Below, in pieces: positions 46,356 through 58,613 of a stretch of 64,000 nt of DNA. The stretch comes from Gymnogyps californianus (taxonomy: Eukaryota; Chordata; Aves; Accipitriformes; Cathartidae), in assembly GCF_018139145.2 (NCBI RefSeq), contig NC_059500.1:21805437-21869436 (forward strand), given 5' to 3'. Position numbers and translations under genes: made by a program. Every line of letters starts with the position of its first letter. Position 1 is the first letter of the stretch. The notes below the pieces were generated by a model that was given only the letters and a program-made list of their open reading frames with translations, had not been told where the DNA came from and searched no databases.

Positions 46356-47940
46356 CAGATTATTAACCAGTGATGTATAAAATAGTGACAGCAATGGATG
46401 CTGAAGTTATTCAGAACCACTTCACAAGTGACAATTTGGGAAATGCCTGAGTAGATGCTCAGGAATTCCTGAGCAGTCATTCTGCTGAAAGAAAACTGGT
46501 GGGAACAGAGGTGAAGAATGTGAGACAAAGAGAAGAGGCTTTGCAGAGGTCAGTTACATCTGAAACAAGAACATGCTTATAAAATACAACTACTATAGAT
46601 TGAGTCAATATCTAGGGTGCTCCGTCTGCTCCCACTATGGGGGATATTTTGAAACTGTAATATGTCACTGGTAACATGGCATTTTCAGAACATTCTTAAA
46701 TGATTAGTCTTGCCATAACATGAGGAAACAACATTGACACTAAGTATCTACTGTAACAAACTACCTTCCACTATTCTGGCAATTTTAACATTAAAAACTA
46801 CAACATCAACATGATCTCTATACTGAGTTTATAAGATCAGCTATTTTTCCTTGTAACAAATTGAGAGGTAATGCAAGGAGTAACTTCCAAAAGTAACATA
46901 ACCGTAACAGTTGGTGTGCAATTTAACTGCTGATTTAAATCAGCTAGCTGTCACAAATAACTCCCCTAAACTGCTTCTACAACAGGCAGACATAGAAAGG
47001 AAGAGGAAAAACAAAATGGTCAACAACCAGCAGCAGAACTGCCTTAAATATGTTGAAGATCTTGCAGCTTAAGTAAGGAGAAATTCATTCCAGGATCTAA
47101 GAACTGTCCAAGGCATTAAATCTTTCACAGAGAATCATCCTAATTGCCTCCTTAGAGTTAACCTACCTCATATTCCTAAGCAATCCTATCCAATCAGAAG
47201 CTCATTTCTTTTTTGTTAAAGCTATGTTTGAGAAATTAAATTTCAAGCTGTCAGCACTGATAGCCATGTTATTCTGTACCTACACTGAAGTCTGTGGGAG
47301 GGGGAGGTTGGAAAACTAGCTGAAATGAATGAAAGTCTGCCTCTCAAATGCCCTTTTTCTGATTTTTAGGGGAAGAAAAAAGTTATATTACTGTAATTGT
47401 TCTGCCTGTTGCTTTTTTGGTCTTGCTAACTCCCCAACAATATTTTGCACTCCTCTTTTTTTTTTTTTTACAGCACAATAAAACTCAAATCAAAAAAATC
47501 CCAAACATTTTCCATTGGAATTTTACATGGCTATTTTATCTACCTTATCCTCAATAAATTTAACTTACAAACAAAATAAATGAAAGCTGATATCAATGCA
47601 GAATATCAACAACTACTCTTAAAGACGTTTTATGGTATCTGTCCACTGTATTTTAGCAAACATACCTAAAGTTATATCAAAAGACTGAAATCAAATTGCA
47701 ATGCTACAGTAAACAGCATGGCACAAACCTCTCTGCTGAAGTCCTTCAGATTAAAAGGCAAAAGCATTCTTGACAATCTGTGACACAGAATACAACCCAA
47801 CCAACACTCAAAATATCAAGGACCTGGAAGCTCCATTCCATTAAATATTTAGGTCCCTTGAATCCAAAACTGAAGAGGCAAAAGAGAGAAAAATAGAAAG
47901 ACAGAGAGAAACAACTAAACAAACAAGCAAAACAACCTTA

Positions 47941-48381
<441 letters not shown>

Positions 48382-49790
48382 TTAACTTTAGCACATCATC
48401 AACAAACCTTGTTATAATTCCATTTTAAAATACCATAGTTTTCAGAGCTGCCAATGACCACTAAAAAGAAAATAAATATGCCATTTCAGAAAATGACATT
48501 ACTACATCACTATGAAATAAAACATAACTCTGGTTAAGACAAGAAGAATTTTTTCATGCACTATTTTTAAAACTGTACATGAAACTGAATTTTCACATAT
48601 TATTTACTAAGAATTTATCATATTTTCTTTAATTGTAATTTCTGATAAAACAAAACTCTGGACCAATTAAGCCTTGTCCCTTCAAAATCAATTGCTTACT
48701 CTAAGTTCATAAAATTGAGAAAAATTTAAGAAAGTGTTTTCAGAATGGATCTCTAAATTACAAATTGAAAATACTTTCTAAGATGCAATGTTAAGCCTGC
48801 CCTACAGCATATTGATACTTCAGCCAGGGTGATATTATAGCTTCTGTAGAACTATCCAAGCTTTATTCAAGCTTCAGGGACCAATACAAATCAATGTAGG
48901 ATGCAAAACTACATGAGAAACTGCACAAAGACTCAAAAGGTATCTCATGGTGAAAATCTGAAAAGCAAAGGCCGGTAAACATCAGAGTAGCCGAGGCAGC
49001 CAGGTGATGTCTACTAGTAGCTGAAAATTAAATGCACATGTTGGTCCTTGCACAATCAAGGCCTTCAGTTTGCCACCCAGGAACAAAGGTACTGAAACGT
49101 TTCACACTGTTTAGTAAATGATGTTCCTGATGATTTATTAAATAAATACTTAATCAAACAGTATTTGTCACTAGTAGAGAGTAGCGGTACGCAAGAAGTT
49201 GCAAATGGGCAACTTTTCAAAAAGGAACATAACCCATAATGACAAAGAAGATACAATCTCAGTGACAGAAGACCTTCTCATCACTTCAACTATAGTCCAA
49301 ATCTAAACAACGCTGTTCAGTAAATAGGTAAGAGGAGATAAAAATACTTTTGCAGGATTTTTAAAATTAGATTATTCAAAAATAATGGGTGAGAAGGAAA
49401 AGTACACAAAGAATGCACTCCTTAATGTAAGAAAAGTATTTTCAGCACGCCACACACCATATATACAGCCAAAAAAACAATTACTCATCTGCACTGCTCT
49501 TTGCCCCTTTCCATCTTTCAAGAGTTTAAAAATACAAGCCTGATCTCTCTGTATATGTTTTTTAGAGATTGAAAACACACTCTACATCCTCCTCCCAACA
49601 CATTCAGTTTGTCTTTCAGAAAACTGCTCCAGTCATCTGTTTAGAAAAGTGATAACCACAAATTAACTTTATTGTAGTTGAACTGATAGTAAAAGAAATG
49701 AAGTTAACCATAGTAAGAGACAAAACAAAACAAATTTCTGTATTTGTGGACCTGTTTTTCATCTCTTTATGTTCTTTCCCTCCATCTTAC

Positions 49791-50733
49791 TGTATTGGGT
49801 GTCGGTGAAAAGTTTTTGGTACTGGGGGGCTGCAGGGGTGGTGTCTGCAAGAAGAGGTCAGGGGCTGCTCTGCAATGGACCCACTGCAGGACATAGCTGA
49901 GCTCATCAGTGAAGCTGGTGGTGCTTCTGTGAAAGCATATTTAAGAAAGGGCAAAATTCTGCCCAGGCAGTGAGGAGTGACAGAAAAAAGTGTGAGAAAC
50001 AACTCTGGAAATGCTAAGGTCAGAGAAGAAGAAGGGGGAGGCGGTGCTCCAGACACTGGAACAGAGATTTCCCTGCAGCCCACGGAGAGGACCATGGTGA
50101 AGGAGGTATTTCCCGGAAGCCCGTGGAGAGGACCATGCTGGAGCAGATACCTACACTGCAGCCCATGGAGGACCCCACGCCAGAACAAAGTGGATATTTC
50201 CTGAAGGAACTGCCACCTGTGGAGAGCCCATGCTGGAGCAGATTCTCCTTACAAGAACTAATGCCCATGGAGGACCCATGCTGGAGCAGGTTTAGCCTGA
50301 AGGGCTGCAGACAATGGAGAGGACCCACACTGGAGCCGGGGAAAAGCATGATGAGGAAGAAACGGCAGAGAGGAACTGTCATGGACAGACTCCCATTCCA
50401 CATATCCCCTGCGCCACTCATGGGGGAGAAGATAGAGGAGTTGGGAATGAAGGAGAGATGTTGAGCCTGGGAAGAGGGGGGCGGGGTAAGGTGTTTTAGT
50501 TTTTGTCTTTGTTTCTCACCATCCTACTCTACTTTTAACTGGCAATAAATTAAATTAATTTTCCCCAAGGTGAGCCTGTTTTGCCAGTGCTGGTAATTGG
50601 TAAGGGATCTCCCCATCTTTATCTCAACTCACGAACTTTTTCACCTTATTTTCTCTCCTTGTCCTGTTGAGGAGGGAGAGTGAGAGAGCGGCTGGGTGGG
50701 GGTCTGGCAGCTGGCCAAGGTCAAGCCACCACA
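49791..50733 (+). mobile_element. Solo LTR, ERVL-like, 943 bp, with near-perfect 5-bp duplication CTTAC/CTTAT
   Basis: Starts TGTATTGGGT and ends CAAGCCACCACA. The flanks CTTAC (49786-49790) and CTTAT (50734-50738) match at four of five bases, as expected for an old insertion with one mutation. TATTTAAG at 49938-49945 and the poly(A) signal AATAAA at 50544-50549 give plus orientation. It is related to the 9.2 kb LTR through the TATA region and the central sub-repeats, but has a longer 5' end and a longer 3' part. The central sub-repeats have GGAG cores at 50084, 50125, 50167, 50221, 50269 and 50315. Open frames of up to 133 codons arise from those repeats and are not genes. Confidence 0.85.
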
Positions 50734-53700
50734 CTTATGTATAGTTCTTACTTCCACTGCAATACTATTAAAGACAAAGAAACACAGTGTTGAATTAAGC
50801 TAAAGAAACACTCAGTGAATTCAGTGCATGCAACATGAGCACATACACTTTCTTTTACCTGTGGTCATTCTGTAAACTTTGCATACTAGATATGCAAATT
50901 GATACTGGAAAGCCAATTTATGTATGTGTGTATTACCAAAAGAATGCTGGTTTGCAATTAGCAAATGTATTATTTGGTATGAAGGGCCAAACTTTCAAAG
51001 CACAGTAAGGCTCAAGTGCATTTGATTCTTGTGATTAGCCTGTAAATGCTGTCAGTCAGATCACAGAAGTGCTACATCAGTTATGAAGAGGTCCAGGTAC
51101 TTAGAACACCCAGAATATAGATGAATAGTAACCAGCTTGACTGAAAGAGATAGGTAATATCAGATCTCTCAAATGCTGTGCATTGAGAGATCAATGCATT
51201 TGTATCAATGTGCATTTCCGAAGAAAAGAATAAATTAACAATAGAGTTAAATATGTCAATTCTCAGATACATATCATATACATGTCAAACTGGCAGTGTT
51301 TTAAAATTTCTTTTAAAGTTTCAAAATCTGTTGAAAAAAGCAATGGTCTTTTGTCCTCCCTTTTTACTTACCATCTTCACAGATTTCAAAAAGAATTCTA
51401 TATGCAGAAAGGCAATTCAAGAAAAATGATACCTTAAGTACTGATTCAATTTAAAAGATGAGAATAGAAGAATGTTGAGTTAAACTTAGGCATTAAAATT
51501 TGATCTTACAATTTTCATAGAAGAAAATGTTATTTAATCACTGGGTTTTTTAAAAACTTCAAGATGTCATTATGGAATACAAACTTGATAACATATTCAT
51601 CTGTCAGCAGAAGAAATCCTAACATGCTACAAAGAAAGAAGTTTCTCAGTAGTGCTCAGTGGAATGGGTTATGTTTGCAGATACAGAAGATCCCTATCAA
51701 CTTCCCTTGACCTCAGCTGTGCCAATTTCTTCTAAGGAAAATAATATTTTAAAGTGATAATATCTTCAGCTGTCATATAATGAGATTTAGGAAGTGAAAA
51801 CATGGAAGGTGGAAAACACCAGAAGCCACAAAGGACCACAAATCCAGTACAAATATTTCTATTTCATAAAAATATTAACATTTCAAAATCATATTTATGA
51901 GGAAGATTTCCTTACAATTCTGTGTCCCTAAATTCAAACTATGATGGATATCAAACACTCTGGAACAAATATGGGCCTCTAAAACAGGCTGTGAATAACA
52001 ATTAAATTGGGACATACCAAAATGACACAGAAATTAGTACAGGATTTCATGTACATTTTACATACTTTCAAATATGCCATCTACTAAATGCAAGTTTCAC
52101 TTTTAATTTGGAATATACAGAGGTATTTGGGCATGCCTGCATGCTTGGCCAGGTACATTTCCTATTCAGAAAGTGAGGAAGGTAAATGAATGAAGAAGAG
52201 AAAGAACAGTTGAACAGCACAATTTAAAGGGTAGGTATACACCCTTTTAGCTGCTTTCAGTCAATCCTGTTATAATAACCATGCATTAATTTCAAGATAC
52301 TACTCCCCATTTGAACAGAGAGTGATACCAGCAATAAAAAGAAAACATAATAAAAGAGTCAGCAAACTCTTCCTATAGAATTGAGTCCTGTGCTCCACAG
52401 AGAAGGCCAAACTCCCGTCAAGGTCAAAGATGTTATGCCTGTTCATAGCTTTCAAGTTTCTTATAATTATTCAATGTTGAAATCTAATGCAAGTACTTAT
52501 CAGGGTTCTGCAAAATTCTTCAAATACAGAACTGTCATATACCTTTACTAAGTCTGTACTCTATAAGAAAAAATTTAGTTATTTTCACCTGAAATTATGT
52601 AATATATTTCCAGCATGTTGTATGTAAATGTAAGACATAAATCAATCTTTAACTTCAAATAAACTTGATATTTGTAATGCCACACAGTAAAAACATAAAA
52701 ATAAATATCATATCATAGATATTTATATAGGTATGTGTATATTTACATAACACTGTTAAATTCATATAACACTAGATGAGAAAAAGAGAAACACATTCAA
52801 AGTAGACAGATTGCACACAATGACAACTTAGATCAGAGACTCCCTGAAACTACTTAAAACAAAAAGAGAGAAGTTAATTTTGTAAATCATTAGTATATCA
52901 AAACAGATTCATAGCAGGCTATCAGAGGATGTTGGTGAATGCAAAGAACAAGGAACATAGCTAATTTTCTACAAATGCCTTTACAACCCAGGTAAAAGAA
53001 CAAATCTGAAAACTGTATCGCTACCTTGCTGTAATACTGTGGGGATATGTTAACACAGGAGTAAAAAGGAAGCAATAAACAGAGATAAAGTAGCATCAGC
53101 TGTATTCCTGGAAGCATTACTTGCAGAAGGGGAATCAACTGTACTCACAAACATATTGTTGCAACTGTTTAATTTAAAAATCCAAATTTAAAACGGTTAA
53201 ATACTGGAGTCACTTAAACCTTATAAAAGAACTGATGGGACTATGATTGAGAGTAGCAAAATACAGCTTCTGGGGCTGCTGATTTACCAAAATTTTTGAC
53301 CAGACATTTTTCTATAGTTTGTAATCCCCAGAACATCATTTATACAACCAAAAAGACCATTATGGTACTCAGAGAGGAAGAAGATACTGCTTTTGTCTCA
53401 CTACTCCAAACAGTCAAGTTATTGTCCCACAGCACCCCATTAAGTACAAATGATTTAAAACCATATGGTGGTGGGAGATAGACACCTCAAACCTTTAACG
53501 CAGTTCCCCCTAACTAAGGGATGAAAAAGACCTTTTTCCATTATCAGAAGGCACGTAATCAAGTGGTCTGTAAGTTATCTAAAGGCCTGTTGTTGACCTT
53601 GGAGAGCCTGCAGGAGTTCCTGAGGGCTGTTGTACTCCTCATCCTAAATACAATGACACAGAACAGAGTCGTTAGTGGGTTTAAGTCGTGCATAAAGTCA

Positions 53701-56047
53701 TGAGGCATCAAACACTTCTGCATGCAAAGCACAGAAGTGAAAGAATGTGTTTTTCACAAAATTAAATGAGGACTTGGCTATCTTGTATTTTCCAGAATGT
53801 TTTCCACATCTAGAGTTAAAATGAAACTTTCTAGTAGGTCATTAGAAATTGATCCACAAGGTCTTGAGGATATAGCTATCTACTGAATGAAACATGCTTA
53901 GTTCATTCAAATGGGGAAGCACTGCTCCATCGCTTATGCATGCATACACGCATACATCCCCTCCACCCCCAATTATAAAAATGCCAATTTAAACAGAGGA
54001 TTGTAAAAGTCTGGTACTTAGCTTCAGCACAAAAATGATTATTTGCATAGTATATTTATTTAAATTTGGCATCTGTGCAAAATGAGTTTTTCATTGTTAT
54101 TGATATTTTGCTATAAACACCGTGTACGTCAATGCACATAAAGAAAACTTCATGTTAATGTGTGCTGGTGGCTAAGCAGGCTCACAATACTTCTCTCAAA
54201 GACTGTGTTTAAACCTTACCATCTCAGGAAGGGATGTATAAAAGAGGCTCAGACCATTTATAGACTTTGTGAACCGTATTTTCAGAAGTGCAACGTCAAA
54301 AATTTCACATTAAAATACATCTGAATAATACATCTTAGTTACTCTGACAGGCCACACATAACCACAACCATTTAAAAAAACAGGTATGTGTTAAACAACA
54401 CTCTTATCAGGTTTGTCTATGTCTTTTTTTAACCTCTGTCCCTCAAGTCATTATAAAAAACCTACCCCAAACACTCTATGAGATTTTTTACAAAGAAAGG
54501 ACATTTATGATCACATAAACTAACATATGGTAAAATTCTGCCTAAGCACACAAAGTTAAATTCCAGCTACCCATATCTCCCTTCTGTTTTAAATCACATA
54601 CTGACAGTATTCTTTTCAGCTTTCTCTCTCCAAAGATCTTCAGAGGCATTGCTCAATATTTTAAAATGGTACTGGCCAGACTTTCAGCTCTATTGTTCAT
54701 CCCAAACAACTGTGAAGTAGCTTAACCCCCTGACAGCCTACAATGCCAGAAGACCATTATAGCACTCGGCAATTGCTGGGACATTTCTTTTCACATAGGT
54801 CTCTCCATACATATGTATGTGCTCCAGGGACCCAAAGAAGGTGAGATGCTCCTAAAGATGCCATTCTTTCTACTCAGTAACTTTCTATGCAGGTAATAGT
54901 GTTAAGAATTGAAATCCAAGGACTACAAAGGAAAAAAAAGGACATTCCAGGATATCAAGATTTCTTTCCCAATGCTATGGAGAAGAAGAACCCCCTGATA
55001 AAAGCGTAATTATGCATTGAACTAAGAAATCATCACAAGCTTATAAACATATAATAAAATCAAAAGAATTAGATAATGAACTTATTATTAATAGAAAGGG
55101 CTGATTTAAAAAAAGATTCATATCAAAACAAAATATTTTTTCACTTTCATTATTAAAAAGATATTTCACAAGACAATCTCCTAATTTAATTTAGTTTGGA
55201 CTCTTGCTGGAGCAATCACAGATGAGCTACCTCAGATCTGCAATGAACAGGGAGATATTTAGTTATATGAATTTTTATGAACCTTTGAACCAAATCAGAG
55301 GTCCAGAAATAAAAGTCCACCACTCAGGGTTACCATATTCAGTTGAGATACTCAGCAGACCCACCAGTAAGTGACTGAATTGAACTGATTGAATCAGTAG
55401 TTTCTACATAGTCAATGTCCACAACAGGTATTTCTTAATTTTAACAATATTCTTAATTTAACAGCTATTTCATTATACCAAAGTTTCAGATCCCACCCTC
55501 TCCAGCTGCTTAAAACACTATGAGAATAAGGTCCTTAAGTTACCACATGTAGAAGGCTTCCATCCAGCACCAGCAGTTCCCAAAAGCTCTTGTGACTGGG
55601 GTTGACAGTTAAAAATGTGCTCCAAGTGGACACAGAAGGAGCACAACTTAATAAAGCTCTGAATATCACTAAAGCACAAGAATAACAACAGAGAAGGAAC
55701 AGTTGAGATAGGTTTCCTGCATAAACATGCAAAATGGGAAAATGGGACCAGTTCACTAAAACAGCATTAATCTTGTTTTATACTCTTTATTACTCTGTTA
55801 TTTAAAAGGTAGGGAGGAAGTAATAAAGAAAATAAAAAGAATATGTACGTTACTACATAACAGACGTATTTACTAGAGAATACACTGGGTGACCCAGAGC
55901 AATCCAGAACAGCAGTGTCATATGATTGACAGAGATGGAATGAAAAAGATACATAGTTTTCAAACACAGCTTTTTTCCTCAAGAACCTAAGAACTGAGTA
56001 AGGTTATTTGGATGTAGCCAGCCCTTAGGAAACATTTCAGCACCTGA

Positions 56048-56069
56048 CCTAACCTAACCTAACCTAACC
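56048..56069. repeat. Short CCTAA pentanucleotide array
   Basis: Four exact CCTAA units followed by CC. It resembles the vertebrate telomere repeat CCCTAA minus one C, but every unit is five bases, so it is a distinct simple repeat. Confidence 0.9.
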
Positions 56070-57470
56070 ACACCACAACTTGTTCAGAACCCAGCTTCCA
56101 TCAGCCGCCACTCCACACTACCCCCTGCTTTTGCTGGCCTGCTCTGGCTCACTCTCCCTGCTAAGAGAGTGCAGCAGGACATGAGCTATAGCAGCTTTAT
56201 TACATCTAAAAGGGAAAGTTGCAAAGCAATAGTGAACGAATTGCTTAGGTTCCCTTTGCACTTTCACAAATATAAACAAATGACCACCCTGAACAAATTA
56301 CCATGCTAATAATCCCAGAACAACAAAAAACATCTCTTTTAAAAACTTCTTCTGGTCTTTTAGGTCTGCTACAACTATTACACTGATCTTGGCAGTACGG
56401 AGATGGAAACACTAATTTCAAAGTTAGGGATGAATTTAGTTTTGCACTGAAGCAGCAGTTCCAAAACTTCATATATAAAGAACACAGCACATCTTCCCAC
56501 AAAATAACTGTGCTGTTTTACAGAACTAATTTTTAGAATGCATTTTTTAAGAAACCTAGTGGTCTGTGTTATATTTTTCCCCATTTCAAGTACCTCAGAA
56601 ATAAAGTAACTCTGATTCTACAATCTTCTTGCAGAAGCAAAACTCACTGGGGAGAACTATCTACATTTCAGTATTTTTATGTTGTTAATTCTAAATTATT
56701 ATTATTTTACAATTCTTCATTTAGGATTTGTTTTTCTTCATTCAGTACTAAAAATAATTTGTTCTACAGATCACTGCACAAAGAAATGCCACCTCCCAAA
56801 ACGGCTGCCATCTGCCACTGTTCCCAATGTGAGAGAAGCCTCACTCTCTTCAGGGATGATCAGCTTCATTACTCCTAGGAAAACTGGAACCAATTAAAAA
56901 AAAGATGTATTTTCTGAAGAAATTGGCAATATTTTTGCAAGTGAATAGGGGAAACAGAAGTTAAAGGAAGAAACACCGAATCTGAAGCTAGATAAACTGA
57001 TTTATTCTGCCAAACTCATTTATTCTGCCAAAGCAGTACACCAGTGACTCTAAACTTAGGAACTTGTTTTTAAGGAATGACTGGTACCAACACATCATAT
57101 ACACAAGAATCTGTCTTCTCAGTTCCTCCCTTAGTGTTTACTTATGACATAAATACTTCAGGTATTTCAGAAAGTTTGCATGTTTTTTTTTAAACTGGGT
57201 AAACTTTTATTTAACTGACAATGGGTGAATACACATCAGCACCACAGGAAGTATAAAGTCCCTGTAGTGTTTTTACTGTCTCAGAAACACAGTTAAACTG
57301 GGAACTTCATTTAAGAACATGTTTAAAATAACTCCAAATATAGAAATGCAATATCTAAGTATTTAAGCGTTGTCCTAAAGCATGACCACTTAAATAAGGG
57401 AAACTAAGAACAGGGCAGTAGGAGAAGCAGACTGGAGTTAGATGCACTTGTGTATTTAAAAACCCTAATA

Positions 57471-57530
57471 AATTAGGATTTTTAGTCCTAAATATTAGGA
57501 CTAATCCTAATAATTAATAATTATTAGGAT
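57471..57530. repeat. Cluster of adjacent palindromes with CCTAAT motif
   Basis: A perfect 9-bp-arm palindrome with a 3-base centre (57483-57503) abuts an 11-bp-arm hairpin with a 5-base loop (57504-57530). CCTAATAAATTAGG just before them is a third inverted pair. All arms are variants of one motif, ATCCTAAT or its complement. Confidence 0.85.
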
Positions 57531-58595
57531 AATTAGTCATGCACTAATGCTAAGTGTATAGAGGCATTCCTGCAAGAACTGCCTCTGTAATTCACCCTGG
57601 CAAGTAAAACTGGGAGGGAGCAGCAATAAAGCAGCTATTTAGTTAGTATGTGTTACTCCTGAAGGCCTAAAGTGGGCTTCTGGCTAAACCATACAGCAGA
57701 TGAAGTCTTCAAACTGCTTCAAAGATTAAGTTAAAATATCTTTAAGAAGGGCAACTTTCAACACCAGGTTAAATAAACATAGACAAGAGTTTCTTTACAG
57801 GTATGTACCGGTATTTATTTATACGTAAAATACTGTTTTACTTGATCACTACTAATTATGACTGCAGATGCTTCCTCAGAAAAAACAAAACAAAACAAAA
57901 AAAACCTCCCCAAAAACCCAAATCCCAGCATATTCTGTCAAACACCTCTTAGCATACACAGTTCTTGTTGCTGCCCCATTAGTTATTTGAATGTTACAGC
58001 TTCATCAAATCTGTCTAGTTTACAGCACCTCTCTCAGGTAAAAGATGCTCTGTTCTCAAAGCTACTGGGTTTTTTAAGTCTGCAAACCAAATACATGAAA
58101 CAAGTTTGTACTGAGTGCTGCCAACTCCCTTATCTTCCACAGGTTAAACACAGAATTGCTATTCAAAATGTTTTAGAAAGCTTTATTTTCACAACCATTA
58201 TGCTCAATGCGACAGTCCATGGCAGTAAAAAGTCTGATGTCCAGCAGATAACACAGGATGATACCAGCCACAACATACATACAAAAGTCACAGGTGAAAT
58301 GCAAGAATTATTATTTTGGATGAGCTGACATCTCTGATCACAGGCTGGATATAAAAAACCATTCATCTTTTTTATTTTCCTTCCAAGTGCCAAATGGCAG
58401 GGGAAAAGAATGGTCTGCCAGCTTACAGCCACACTGCTAAATTTCTCATCTGGCTCCGCTGTATCCCATTCTGTTGCTGGGAGGTAGACAAACGTCTGTT
58501 CATATATGGCTGCACATAAAGATGGCAAACCAAACATTTTCCTATCTGACAAAGAAATCTGGAAAGCAGACTGGCCATGGGTAGTCTTCTATCAA

Positions 58596-58613
58596 TTTTT
58601 TTTTTTTTTTTTT
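58596..58613. repeat. T18 homopolymer
   Basis: Eighteen consecutive T, followed by AAACACA. On the minus strand this is an A-tail-like run, but no retrocopy or SINE body is recognisable beside it. Confidence 0.8.
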
